Shown in pieces: positions 47,978-62,900 of a stretch of 64,000 nucleotides of DNA (the first letter of the stretch is position 1; each line of letters opens with the position of its first letter). The position numbers and the translations under genes were made by a program. Under the pieces are notes generated by a model. That model did not search any database and had not been told where the DNA came from. It worked only from the letters and a program-made list of their open reading frames with translations. The DNA lies in contig OZ024811.1 of assembly GCA_964017045.1 (NCBI GenBank), positions 11,623,818 to 11,687,817 of the forward strand, written 5' to 3'. The DNA comes from Omphiscola glabra. Taxonomy: Eukaryota > Mollusca > Gastropoda > Lymnaeidae.

Positions 47978-50900
47978 CTGTGGAAAATCATTGAACTGTT
48001 TGATCCATTTATACTCGGGTAAAAGATCGGAGCATACCTTTATCCTTCAAAACTAAAATAACTTTATTTAAGCTACACTACATGCCGTATTCAAGTTTTT
48101 TTTTTTTTTTCAATCTTTTTTTATTATTTTAAAATAATAATAATTAAAGTTTAACTTTTTTTGAATTATTATTTTTTGAAATAATATTAATTTATAAATT
48201 AATATCATCAATTAATGATAAAATAAATGTCACTTGGAATAGTTTTACAAGTGGGGCCCCTGAGATCATTTCAAACTAGTAAATTTAAAATAATTTTATG
48301 TGTCGTTGTATTTCTACCACTGACAGTACAGCACATGTATAAATAGATAATTTATAAAAAAAAATCATTATTAGCTCTCGGGGGGGGGGGGGGGGGGGAC
48401 GACGACGAAAAGGCAACAGCCAAGTTTATTTTGTTGCTTAGTCAAAACATTAAGATTAATGGATTATGTACAATTATTTCTTGCTCTCTATTCACCGGCA
48501 TAAACAAGACATCAAGAGAATAGGCGGGGAGGTTCCACTCATGCTGTGTCCAATGATAGACATGCACCAGAGGAGAAAGATTCTGAGAGTGTAAGATGTC
48601 TATGCTGTGTCCAATGATAGACATGCACCAGAGGAGAAAGATTCTGAGAGTGTAGGATATATATGCTATGTCCATGATATAAACAGTTAATAGTATATTC
48701 ATTTCTACTTTTAAAAAAATATATAAAAATTAAATGAATAATTTGTAACATTTAAATGACGTTTAACCATAGGTGCACACTAAAATGTGTGCCACCACAA
48801 AAAAACTCCAATACTTTTGAGCATTTCTAATTAATTATATGGGAATTTGGTCTTCGATAAAGCTTATTATTATGAAGGTTTTAAGACACAAACCATTTTT
48901 TTATAAATAAAACATTTAAGCATTAATATATTAATATAAAGACAAAACACAAATTTAATATATATATATTCTAACTATTAAATAAGGAAAGAAAGGAAAA
49001 AGTTTAGGTGCAAGTCCCTCACAAAACTGAAGAACAGAAACTCGAAAATAAATTGGGCAGAAGTATACAATAAAACCAAACAGAATACACTCCAGCAAAG
49101 TAAAATGATGAGTAGGGGTTGATGCTGTACTGGTATTTCTATTTCTAAATAGATCTCAGCTGTGTGGTGTAACATACGAACTTGTCACATTAATTGCAAG
49201 AAGAATCTTTTTTTTTTTTTTTTGTGCTCAACTTTGACCTAAAGAGTTTCATGAGACACATTAAACTATACTACATTTTTTAATTTATTTTTTTCGCTTC
49301 TCCAAGTCAGGAGTTATTTTCTTTCAAAGCTGTGCATTCATATTCTTTGCTCAACTTTGACCTAAAGAGTTTCATGAGACACATTAAACTATACTACATT
49401 TTTTTAATTTATTTTTTTCTTCTCCAAGTCAGGAGTTATTTTCTTTCAAAGCTGTGCATTCATATTTTTTGTTCAACTTTGACCTAAAGAGTTTCATGAG
49501 ACACATTAAACTATACTACATTTTTTTTATTTATTTTTTTGCTTCTCCAAGTCAGGAGTTATTTTCTTTCAAAGCTGTGCATTCATATTTTTTGCTCAAC
49601 TTTGACCTAAAGAGTTTCATGAGACACATTAAACTATACTAAATTTTTTAAATTTATTTTTTTGTTTCTCCAAGTCAGGAGTTATTTTCTTTCAAAGCTG
49701 TGCATTCATATTTTTTGCTCAACTTTGACCTAAAGAGTTTCATGAGACACATTAAACTATACTACATTTTTTAAATTTATTTTTTTGCTTCTCCAAGTCA
49801 GGAGTTATTTTCTTTCAAAGCTGTGCATTCATATTTTTTGCTCAACTTTGACCTAAAGAGTTTCATGAGACACATTAAACTATACTACATTTTTTAAATT
49901 TATTTTTTTGCTTCTCCAAGTCAGGAGTTATTTTCTTTCAAAGTTGTGCATTCATATTTTGTGCTCAACTTTGACCTAAATAGTTTCATGAGACACATTA
50001 AACTATACTACATTTTTTAAATTTATTTTTTTTCTTCTCCAAGTCAGGAGTTATTTTCTTTCAAAGCTGTGCATTCATATTTTTTGCTCAACTTTGACCT
50101 AAAGAGTTTCATGAGACACATTAAACTATACTACATTTTTTAATTTATTTTTTACTTCTCCAAGTCAGGAGTTATTTTCTTTCAAAGCTGTGCATTCATA
50201 TTTTTTGCTCAACTTTGACCTAAAGAGTTTCATGAGACACATTAAACTATACTACATTTTTAAATTTATTTTTTACTTCTCCAAGTCAGGAGTTATTTTC
50301 TTTCAAAGCTGTGCATTCATATTTTGTGCTCAACTTTGACCTAAAGAGTTTCATGAGACACATTAAACTATACTACATTTTTTAATTTATTTTTTTCGCT
50401 TCTCCAAGTCAGGAGTTATTTTCTTTCAAAGCTGTGCATTCATATTCTTTGCTCAACTTTGACCTAAAGAGTTTCATGAGACACATTAAACTATACTACA
50501 TTTTTTAAATTTATTTTTTTGCTTCTCCAAGTCAGGAGTTATTTTCTTTCAAAGCTGTGCATTCATATTTTTTGCTCAACTTTGACCTAAAGAGTTTCAT
50601 GAGACACATTAAACTATACTACATTTTTTTAATTTATTTTTTTGCTTCTCCAAGTCAGGAGTTATTTTCTTTCAAAGCTATGCATTCATATTTTTTGCTC
50701 AACTTTGACCTAAAGAGTTTCATGAGACACATTAAACTATACTACATTTTTTTAATTTATTTTTTTGCTTCTCCAAGTCAGGAGTTATTTTCTTTCAAAG
50801 CTGTGCATTCATATTTTTTGCTCAACTTTGACCTAAAGAGTTTCATGAGACACATTAAACTATACTACATTTTTTAAATTTATTTTTTTGCTTCTCCAAG

Positions 50901-53900
50901 TCAGGAGTTATTTTCTTTCAAAGCTGTGCGTTCATATTCTTTGTCTCACACATAAGATGAATGAAAGTAAGACATGAAAGAACTGGGTCCTACACACACT
51001 ATATTTGAGCACACTTCCAAGTTCAGTCAACCAGAGATGCTCGTCAGTAGTTAAGTTTGTCTTTATAATTTTCCGATTTGGTGTTAATGAGAGGAAATGA
51101 AGAGTGTGAGATAATATTTCAAAGCATGCAGCAAGATTAGTAAAAGTTTTGTCATTAAAATATTCATTTATTCGCTCTTGTACAATTATAATTGAAGATT
51201 TTATCTTGATTCGTTGGACTGTAAACAAATGATAACTAACATGCAAGGTTTTGAGGAGGTAATCAGACTATCATGTTAAGTTGTCAATGAGAACACATAA
51301 ACACATACATCTGATTGGAGCAGCGGTTCTTAACCACCAGATTGGAGGGAAAGATTAAACATTGTTAAGTGTCCATGCATCTGTGTCCATGTATATGTTG
51401 TCATGCCAAAAAGAGAGACACACAAAAAGTACTTTTTTTTATTTGCATCTTACCCAGATGACTCTGAGAGGCCCTCTTCACCTTCCCTTACTCTCCACCC
51501 CTTAAGTTCATTGAACTTTGTGGAGCTTTTGTTGTCTTTACTAACTGGGGGGAGGGGGAATGTTTTGAACGGTGGTGGTGGCGGTGGTGGTGGCTCTGCG
51601 GGCGGGGAGTTTACAGTTTGAGCAGATCTGAAGAGTTCAGAGAGGGGTGGCGGGGGTGGTAGGGGCATTATTGTAAAAAGAAAAGGGAGGTCTACTGGTG
51701 GGGGTGGAAGGTTAGGTTCGGGACCCTCTGCTTCATTGAGGTCACCGTTCACCGGGCGTACAGTCAGTTTAACGTTGGCCGACTTTGTTGTATGGGCCAC
51801 TGGGGGGTAGGGGAGAGCGGACACATCAATAACCGGGAGAGGGGCGAGAGGTGGACACACCACAGACTTTCTATTGGGTCAGCCATGGAGAGAAGAAATA
51901 TCCATTAAGTTATTCACAGTGAAAATTTTTTAAAAACATCACTCATGTGGGATGATAAACCAAATATGAGAGACAAAAAGTGCAGAAAATATTTCTAATG
52001 TATCGTTAACTGTAATAGAGAACAAGTTATAAAGACAATTTAGCTTTTAAAAAAAATGAAAACTAAACTACAATTAATTCTAAGATATGTCCCAATGGAG
52101 TTTTGTTAAATATGTTGTTAGATCAACTAAAATGCAGTAGAATTACATGCCATATAAGACTTGTTGGTGATGCCGATGATGATGCTAGTGATGCAAGAAC
52201 TGTAAATGATTTACAACATCTAGTCATGGCAATCTACATGACAGTAAAAGTTGGAAATGAAAGAAAAAAAAGCCTGATGTTAAGGGGCCCTTACTTCAAA
52301 GCACTGCCAACACTGTGGCTCCTTTGGGGGACCGAACTGGGCACGGGCCTTGACCTTTCACCCGATCTCCCCATCCTCCAGTTGGTCTCGGGCGGGTTGT
52401 TGCTAGAGGTGCCAGAGAATGAAGCCTGCTTGGTCAGCCGCTTGTAGGATGTGAATGCGCTGTCTGGGGGCTTCTGGGGGTAGTTCTCAGCTCTGTTCAC
52501 AGTTAAAACATTCATTACTTGGTGTGTTCTGCACATTGACAGCACACACACATATATATATTTCATGTTATATTATCGTGAATTTAAAATGTTGGGTTTG
52601 CCAGACAGCTATTGCAAACAGTTGACAGCAAGTACATTTAATTAAGTTAACACAATATTTAGGGTGGACCTTTTTTTTTTTTTTTACATAAAATGCTTAC
52701 GCAGAGTATGTTGAACTTTAATGTTGCATTTGTAGGAAAATCAACAAAAATAAAAGCTCCATACAACATATAGCTTTTTGTTTTTAAATTTAGATTTTTA
52801 ACTGGGTCTGTTTATGAACTCAAATTTCCCAATTAACATTTTCACCCTTGAATTGATTTAGCTCAAAAGAAAAATAACTTTCAGTTCTAACAATAGAACA
52901 CACCTAGATTTACTGGGCAATCAACAACTAACATCAAAATTAATTTTCAAAAGATTTTTTTTTTTTAAACAAATGGAATACTTATTTTGCCATATAAAGA
53001 TTAGTCAAATTAAATGACAATTAATTTAGTTATATAAAGATTTGTCAAATAAAATGACAATTAATTTAGTTATATAAAGATTAGTCAAATAAAATGACAA
53101 TTGGTCAAAGCAAAGCCAGAAGATGATGTTAGTGCTGCTTTGTTTTGAAGAAATAATGAGAAAGGATCAGGTCACTCATGTTATTTGTTTGAGATATCGT
53201 AAAAACTGCCCAGATTGGTTGTCATACTGTAAGTGATTATGAAAAATAGTTGATTAAATCATATTATAAGTGAATGTCCAGCTCTAGAATAATGGAGGGG
53301 CAATCTAAATATTGCATATAAGAAGAAAAAAAAAATCAGAATTTTTGTCAAAGTAGACACAATGTGTGAGCTAAGCCTTCAATTAAGTAGATACAATGTG
53401 TGAGTTAAGCATTCATTTAAATAGATGCAATGTGTGAGCTGAGCCTTCAATAAGAGTGGGGGGGGGGGGGGGGGAGGTGTGGAACTATTCCTTATATAAG
53501 CACTTGGTTGGGGGTGGGGGAGGGAAATGACATGAGAGGGGGTTTGATCAAGGAAACAGTATATTACCTGTCATATTAATATATGGATGGCCTTTAGTGC
53601 ATATCAGCAATGCTATCAACAATTGTTAAACAGCTGTTTTAGTTAGTGTATTAGTTAAGTTAGATTAAATTAGTTAGAGGGTGTTGTCTAGGCTATCAGT
53701 GAATTTTGGATGATATAGCAGAGAACGTGTTCAAGCCCCTGTGAATCAAACAGCGAGGACACGGTATGTGAAAGCCTGCGTAATGACTTAGTGTCTACAA
53801 AGATAAGTTTTGATGTTATATTCTGATTTTTTTTTTTAATTGTTTTCGCTGATGAAGCCGTTCAGCCCAAGCGACCTCTTGTCTTTTGTCGTTATTCAGG

Positions 53901-56900
53901 CTTTCGCATAACATGTCCGAACTATTTCAGTCAATTTAGATAAGATTATTTTTAGCTAGGCACTCAGCCAAGTTAGATAGATGGTGTCATGTTGCCAATA
54001 GATAGTGTTATGTTGCCAATAGATAGTGTTATGTTGCCAATACATAGTGAAATATAAGAAAAAGATATGCTAAACTTGAATTCATAGACAGGACAAAAGA
54101 TTTTGACATTTCGGCTTAGAGCCTTCATCAGAAAACAAGACAAAAAGAAGTATGACGATACTTTTTATACTTCTTTTCATCTTGTTTTCTGATGAAGACT
54201 CTAAGCCGAAACATCAAAATCTTTTGTCCTGTCTATGAATTCAAGTTTAGCATACCTTTTTCTTATATTTCATTTACACAAATTGAATGCAGCCCATCAA
54301 TTATTATTTTTATTCAATAGATAGTGATATGTTGCCAATAGATAGTGATATGTTGCCAATAGATAGTGATATGTTGCCAATAGATAGTGATATGTTGCCA
54401 ATAGATCGTGATATGTTGCCAATAGATCGTGATATGTTGCCAATAGATCGTGATATGTTGCCAATAGATAGTGATATGTTGCCAATAGATCGTGATATGT
54501 TGCCAATAGATCGTGATATGTTGCCAATAGATAGTGATATGTTGCCAATAGATAGTGATATGTTGCCAATGGATAGTGATATGTTGCCAATAGATAGTGA
54601 TATGTTGCCAATAGATAGTGATATGTTGCCAATAGATCGTGATATGTTGCCAATAGATCGTGATATGTTGCCAATAGATCGTGATATGTTGCCAATAGAT
54701 AGTGATATGTTGCCAATAGATAGTGATATGTTGCCAATGGATAGTGATATGTTGCCAATAGATAGTGATATGTTGCCAATAGATAGTGATATGTTGCCAA
54801 TAGATCATGATATGTTGCCAATAGATAGTGATATGTTGCCAATAGATAGTGATATGTTGCCAATAGATAGTGATATGTTGCCAATAGATAGTGATATGTT
54901 GCCAATAGATAGTGATATGTTGCCAATGGATAGTGATATGTTGCCAATAGATAGTGATATGTTGCCAATAGATAGTGATATGTTGCCAATAGATAGTGAT
55001 ATGTTGCCAATAGATAGTGATATGTTGCCAATAGATAGTGATATGTTGCCAATAGATAGTGATATGTTGCCAATGGATAGTGATATGTTGCCAATAGATA
55101 GTGATATGTTGCCAATAGATAGTGATATGTTGCCAATAGATAGTGATATGTTGCCAATAGATAGTGATATGTTGCCAATAGATAGTGATATGTTGCCAAT
55201 AGATAGTGATATGTTGCCAATAGATCGTGATATGTTGCCAATAGATCGTGATATGTTGCCAATAGATCGTGATATGTTGCCAATAGATAGTGATATGTTG
55301 CCAATAGATAGTGATATGTTGCCAATAGATCGTGATATGTTGCCAATAGATCGTGATATGTTGCCAATAGATCGTGATATGTTGCCAATGGATAGTGCAG
55401 ACCTGTTTACCCTCAAAATCTTAAAATCGTACAATTTCATCACAAAATCATTCAATACATTATCTTAATGGTAAAAAAACACTCAGTATATATAATGTAT
55501 ACACAGCAAAATCGTACATTGTACGCCAAAATCGTAAGAGTAAACAGGTCTGATAGTGTTATGTTGGCAATAGATAATGTTACGTTTCCAAAAGATAAAG
55601 TTATGTTGCCAATAGATATTGTTGTTTTGCTAATAGATAGGTTATGTGGCCAATAGTGTTATGTTGCCAATAGATAGTGTTATGTTGCCAATAGATAGTG
55701 TTATGTTGCCAATAGATAGTGTTATGTGCCAATAGATAGTGTTATGTTGCCAATAGATAGTGTTATGTTGCCAATAGATAGTGTTATGTTACCAATAGAT
55801 AGTGTTATGTTGCCAATGGATAGTGTTATGTTGTAAATGGATAGTGTTATGTAGCCAATAGATAGTTTTATGTTGCCAATAGATAGTGTTTTGTTGCCAA
55901 TAGATAGTGTTATGTTGCCAGTAGATAGAGTTATGCTGCCAGTAGATAGAGTTATGCTGCCAGTAGATAGTGTTATGTTGCCAGTAGATAGAGTTATGCT
56001 GCCAGTAGATAGAGTTATGCTGCCAGTAGATAGTGTTATGCTGCCAGTAGATAGTGTTATGCTGCCAGTAGATAGAGTTATGCTGCCAGTAGATAGAGTT
56101 ATGCTGCCAGTAAGATAGTGTTATGTTGCCAGTAGATAGTGATACGTTGCCAATAGATAGTGTTATGCTGCCAGTAGATAGTGTTATGCTGCCATTAGAT
56201 AGAGTTATGCTGCCAGTAGATAGTGTTATGCTGCCAGTAGATAGTGTTATGCTGCCAGTAGATAGAGTTATGTTGCCAAAAAAGCCTGAACAGTCTGCAT
56301 TAGTTTGAAGCAGAGCAAGCCTTCACCCTGGCAGCCAAGCCAGCACTGGGAGAAAACTACCTCAACTCCACTGAACTCCTAGACACGTGGCGCTTCTGTG
56401 GAACAAACGCCTGAGTTGTTATAAGTTTGGTGTATGCAGAGAACATGTCATGCTCATGTTTGGCCGTGTCCCAGCTTTTATACCGATTGGCATTTCTCCC
56501 GCGGCTGTTGTTGTGCCGGCCCTGCCATAAGATCCCATTGCTGCCACTGCCGCCGCCTGACTTATTGCTGTTGGGCATGTCTTCATCGACGTTGCTCATT
56601 CGCAGGTTACTGTGGCTGTTGGTGTTGTTCCAGTGGGCATAAATGTTAGAGACTTCTGCTAAACGCGTCTCTGATTTCGCTCTCCATTTGGAATGTTGTA
56701 AATCTTCAAGCTGTTCATCGTCAGTTCTGTGAATTTTAAGAAACACAAGAAAACATTAAATTTAGGAAAGGATTTTCACTTAAAAATGTTAGAAAGAATA
56801 TAGAAATAAATCATGAGATGACCGTAAAGTCCAATGATATTTAACATCTTCTGATTTTTTTGATGAGAACTTTGCATAAAGAGATGAAAATTAATTGTGT

Positions 56901-59900
56901 CTTTTAACAGGTGAACAGTAAACGATGGGGCACAATGGTGGGGTAAGCCATAATTAAAATTATTCCTAGCCCAGCATTTTTTTAAAAAAATCATGGCTAA
57001 GAAAACATGGAAATTGAGGTTTTGTTTCAACATATTCTGGCACCTTGACAACCAGGTGCTCTGCACTTATCTTCACCTGCAAAATGGTGTCTTAAAACAA
57101 TGACTTAATAATGATCTCTTGATAGAAGTGTCTTAAAAGATGTGAATTCAAGGAATCTAGAAGTATTATTAACATCACAACAGCCAGCTACCACCACAAT
57201 GCCATTACAAGTTCTCCAAACAGGTTTTTTGTTACGTTGCCATGACAACATGCACCCACACCTGGAGCCATTAGCCATTGATGAACATGTATTTCATTTT
57301 ACAACTTTAGTTACCCCAGTGGGAAACTTTTCACGGGCGTCTTTTACAGGAATAATTCATTTCCCCCTGAATTTGGCTTTCGTTAAATGAAAAGAGTAAG
57401 TAAAGAAATTTTTAAGTAAATTTGAAGAGCTGCTTTTCAAAATGCTGCATATCCATTTTGGGGATTTTGAGATTATTCAACTTTTTACAAAAAATTAATA
57501 ACGCGTTTTGAGAATTAAATCATATTTAGACAAGAATAAAATAGGAATATAATGAGTTTAGTATATAAAATTTACCATGCCCTAAAGGAACCTGGTTTGC
57601 TCTACAAAAAGGTAAGGTTTTTTTCAATTTTTAAAAAATGGTGGATACCGTGTTTTGAAAATAAGCTCTTCATTTGTACTTAATAATCTAAATTAGATTT
57701 ATATTATAAACTAAGCTTTAACATCATACTATTTCTCAAGCCGTTGTCTGTTATAAATGTATTTACTCTCAACAAAGATAACTTGGATTTTTTTCCTCTT
57801 TAAAACAATTTCTCAAAATTTTAGTTGAAGATGTTTTGACTAAGAATTATCTACAAAAATCTATTGTGAAGATTTATAATGTATGACTCTTTAGCAACCA
57901 TGATATGTGTTTGTAATCCTTTTTTAAAGATAATGATTAAATGATAGCCTCCAGGTACAATTTCAAGATCAGCCAATACATCTAGTGAGATTAGCTTGAG
58001 ATTGAAAACTAAATGGATTAATAAATGCACTCAACTCATAAAATGATTTTAAAAATATTTGCCAATTTATTCATGCATGACTGTACATATAAATATTGTT
58101 CTTCTTTGTACAAAGCGTAAAAATACGAGGTTGTAAATATGTTTATATTTGTTATTTTTAAAACGTTTGAAAAGTAATAATATGCATCAATTTATAAAAC
58201 CTTATTTATGATGATGATGATGATGAGAATGTTAAATAACTCCAGAAGGATCTTGATTGTTCGATGGTGATGAGAAAAACACATGCTTTGAGTATATAAT
58301 TGTAGGTAATGTAGGGAGATGAGTGGAAGATATACATAGATATATGTATAGTGTAGAGATAAGATTTAAGTAGAAATCAATACAACGGTTACTGTATGAT
58401 TTATAGTATTATAATTATATTTATTTTTTTACATGACCATATAATTGATCTTTGAAATTAAGCTTTACCAGTATTGTTAGATAATCAGCCATTATTATGA
58501 GCTGATTACATCAAAAACCATACATAAAAAAAAACATGATTGAAAAATGCTAAAATTTCAAAATACCATTGCTATATTTTCTCCAAATCTGCTCTTGCAT
58601 ATATAGATATACTTTGCGGTAAAATGGCATGAGGTCTAATGGTTACGAAATGAAACAAAAGAAACTCCAATTAAATACCATGTTATAGAAATGAACAGTT
58701 GTGTGGTACAATACTCAATATATTATTCAGACTTTGACTTCATTACCCCTTTCTTCAGCTCACTGAGACATAGTTATTTTACACACACGCCTTACTATGT
58801 AGTGGTATACAAAGAAGAGGAAAAAATTTAAAACCATTTCACATAGAAACATCATTTCATTAATGCAACACTCTGATTAACACTGGATTAAAATATCTAT
58901 CTCAGGATTTGACAGAATATTAATGGCCGACATATTTTGCCATCCTTGATCAAAGTACTTCATATTTAATCCGGACAAGAAAAGTAATATTTCATATCAG
59001 GATTTGACAGAATATTGATGACCGACACATTTTGCCATCCTTGATCAAAGTACTTCATATTTAATCCGGAAAAGAAAAGTAATATTTCATATAAATTTTG
59101 CTGTTGCAGCAAATTATTTTTTAAAAAAATTTTTCAACCCTGACGTAAAGTGTCTCAATTTAAAGCTTTAGCAAAAAAAAAAAAAAAGGAGTAGAAGATT
59201 TAATAAAGATTACTTGAGCTGAATGAATGGTTCTGAGCACAATAAATATTTAACGATTCATGTATGACGTTTGTTTGTGATATAGTGACTGTGGTGGGCT
59301 CTTTAAATGTACATGAAGTTATCACATAGGGAAACTACCATCAGTGAACACAACAGTTAAAATAATGAGTGACAGAAATAATGACTTAACAGTAGAACAA
59401 AGCCATGCAAAATTTTTAAGCATTTCCATACCTCAGCCATTTTCACCATGTGTTATGATTTGATTTCAAGACAGAATTTGAAAAAACACCACGTAACAGT
59501 ATTTTTACTGGAAGTTGTATTCATCTCATTGTGGATGTTATTGATAACATTTCAGTATTTTCATTTGTCAAAGTTAACAAAGAGACAACTTTCATTTTAA
59601 GGTATTTTCTTTACCTGTCAGAGACAAGGACAGCAATAATAAATCTAAAGAAAGTCAATAGAGTTGTCTGTGGTTTCTTTCAAAACTTTCAAAAAAAAAC
59701 CAAAAGATTCTCAGCGTACAGCTTTCTACCGTAAATATGTCTAATTTGCGTATATAAACAAGGGCATAAAAAACAACTATATTATTTTTTTGGTTTTTGG
59801 ATGCTATACAATAAAATATTTGATAAAATATTTTTAAAAATTTAAACTGCTCAGGTTATCACAATATTTCATTCAGTCTTACACAACAAAAAATTTAAAC

Positions 59901-62900
59901 ACTTTGTTCCCGTTAAGTAGTATTGCCATACAAATCTGTTTGTATAAATTGATCATTGAGTTAGTAGGGTTAATTTTGTTCACTCCTTGATGCACATGCA
60001 TTAAAAGTCACCAATCTCCCTTACAAACTTCACATAATATGGCTATTCCGCATGAAAACGTACTGACGTGCCATTTTGTATGTTTCCATGAGCATGCATT
60101 TACTTGATCAAGGGTATTGATAAGAAAAACATGCATCAGCAATGCTATACAATAATCCATATTGTTTTTATAATAAAAAAATTCAAAGCTGAATAATTGC
60201 TACATGAAATAATATTTTATGAAATACCCAATGCTGCTGCCCAGAATAATTAAATGTTTGTTTTTTTTGTAATTGGTTTTGTTCAAATGAAGCAATCGCA
60301 TTGCAATAAATAAAGATTGCTTTCCAAGGTTATACATTATAGTGACTACAATCATGATTTAAAAAAAAAAAAAAATTTCATTACAGTTTGTAAGTATCTG
60401 CACATAGTTTTATTTAACTACTTTTCCCCAGAAACCTACTACAGCAATGCAAGTTTATTCAACAAATAATAAGTACAAGAAAAGAAAAAAACAAATGGCT
60501 GCCCAAAATAATGCCAGTGCCCAAGCAGGATCTTTTAAGTTATTTTTGTAAAACTGCCTGCTACAAGGGTAGGTCATGCTATCACACATTGGTTCATGCA
60601 GTTGGGTCCTGCTCACTACCTTTAAAAACAAATGAACAACTGCCCAAAACAAATGTGACATAAGTTTAAGCTAGCTGTATGATAACTTTCAAGTGTTGTA
60701 CATTTCAAAATGGGGCTACATAACTAAGTCATACAATGGATTGGCAAGTTACAGGGGTAATTGACGACGCAGCAAAACAAAACGACAATTGCCTCACAGG
60801 ATAACTGGCCGTGACTTATAGCTGTCAACATTTAAATACGTATCAATAAAAAACAAAGCATTGGTTGACTTCACTAAACACACATTCCGGTATGGCAGGA
60901 GATGTAGTAGTAAATATCCCACTAGGGCATGTTGGCGTCAAAGAGTACATGATGCCAGGAGATCACCACCTGCCTAACCACCACTGTTAAATCTACCCCC
61001 ACCCTGTAAGGCCCCCTCTCACCTGGGACGAGTGTATCCCCCATCTAACGCAGGCGGTACAACTCCTTGGTACAGTTCCCTTCCACCATCTCTCGCACCC
61101 TGCTGGGGTATAGAAGAGAACCCCGGCGGCTGGATCCTGGTCAGTCTGGCTCTTTGTAAATCCCCGTGCTCCATGTAAACCTCGTTTGTGTAGGCTTTAG
61201 AGTCGTAGTAGTCCTGATCTGAGGGGTGGGGAGGAAGGGGTGGGGGCTGTAGCCCAGAGTCCATGCTGAACCCTCTGCCCCCCTGATAAAATTGTTGCCG
61301 TTGGAGGTCAGATGCTTGGCTCTGTTGAAACGAGTGCACGCTGCCTTTGTTGTAGCCTGATGGAATGTTGTGATGGTGAAGTGGGGACAGATCTGGCCTG
61401 GGGCCACCGTCCAGTCTACTGCTGCTGCCCCCGCCATCCAGTCGGCTGTTGAAAGTGCTCTGAGCCTGGCGCACAGACATGTATTCGTACGGCCGATCTG
61501 TGTCCAGTCCCCCTGGATAGGATGTGGACGACGGAGGTGGGGGCACAGGTGGGGTACCTGAAGGACCGTAACGGCTGGAGGCATTGTTGACATCTGCGTA
61601 GTTGTAAGCCCTGGAGACAAAATATCATGCTTTCAATAATGTATCCATGTCAAATTAAGAGCACTAATGAAAAGATAAAAAATATATTTAAAAAAAAAAA
61701 AAAAAAGTCAAAACAGCTGTTGCCATCTAGAATAAATAAAATCTACCAAGCCCAATTAATGTGTCTATGATAAATAAAAAGAAACAAACCTATTTGAGTT
61801 CTCATAGTTTCTCATCTTCAACTCATCCGGCTCAATTCCTCTTTGTTTTAATGAGATTGTTTTCGCAGGGACAGGAGGGGGCTCCTTCTTTTTTATTGGT
61901 GCCTGGTTGGAAGGTGGCGCCACCTGTTTCGTTGTGCTGAGTTTAGTTTGGCCCTCTTGTTTCCTGAAAGGTAAACAAAAAATATCAAAGCGTGAAAGAA
62001 CAGCAACAGAAATGAATATGCTATTAACAGATTCACTGAGCTACCCATGAGAACACTTGTCAGGGGGAATTGACCAATGTCACTCAACGATCTATGCAAA
62101 AATTTGTAAGTACCATTGACCAATGTCACTGAAATAACTACATGAAAATTTGTAAGGACTATTGATCAATGTCAATGAGCCACATAACAGACGGATATTA
62201 TTGCTGACCACATCTCTATACTTTGCTAACCTCTACTTTTTATCTCACTGAAAACTCACCTTTATTTTTCTGACCACTCACCTGTATCTAGCTGACCTCT
62301 CACTTACATCCCTAACTGACCACTCACCTATACCGAGCTGAAAGATCCGACAACTTGGCGGGGTCCACACTGACACTGACAGGGTTGGCCGTGCTCCTGG
62401 TGAACCGGTACGGATCATGTCCCGGACTTTTTTCACGCCCACTTATCTGCAGGCTGCCGAACTTTTCCCTCAGTTTTGTATCATCGTGTTTGTTTTGTGG
62501 TGAGTTGACATATTTACTGTATGAGTCGCTGGAGTGAGATGAGCTGTCATTGTGAACCTGTGCAGTGAATGAAATTGCAAATATCATTCTGGACTGGTGA
62601 AGTGAACGAAATTAAATTTATCATTGTAATTAAATTTATCAATGTAATTAAATTTATCAATGTAATTAAATTTATCAATGTAATTAAATTTATCAATGTA
62701 ATTAAATTTATCAATGTAATTAAATTTATCAATGTAATTAAATTTATCAATGTAATTAAATTTATCAATGTAATTAAATTTATCAATGTAATTAAATTTA
62801 TCAATGTAATTAAATTTATCAATGTAATTAAATTTATCAATGTAATTAAATTTATCAATGTAATTAAATTTATCATGTAATTAAATTTATCAATGTAATT

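Larger units (their letters stand above)
53985..56280 (+). repeat. 21-bp satellite array in a ZO-1 intron (interrupted)
   Basis: Unit GATAGTGATATGTTGCCAAT plus A, about 51 perfect-period copies at 54318-55395, then a related block with GTTATGTTGCC and GTTATGCTGCCAGTA units to 56280. Three lead-in units lie at 53985-54048. GATAG, GATCG and CCAATGG variants recur in the same order, so blocks of several units were amplified together. 21 is a multiple of 3, so several frames stay open (MLPIDSD on plus; SIGNISL, LLATYHY and IYWQHIT on minus). These are not genes. The array ends about 80 bases from the donor of the exon at 56361. Confidence 0.97.

Noticed and set aside
54287..55468. 393-residue plus-strand frame of repeated MLPIDSD (and 363- and 216-residue minus-strand frames)
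   Set aside because: The 21-bp period keeps frames open without selection; units vary at any codon position and the region is an intron of ZO-1.
53985..56280. CRISPR array
   Set aside because: Units are contiguous with no unique spacers; the genome is animal. The same holds for all other arrays here.
57142..57390. 82-residue plus-strand frame in the ZO-1 intron
   Set aside because: No homology recognised, no splice context; could not be supported as a gene.
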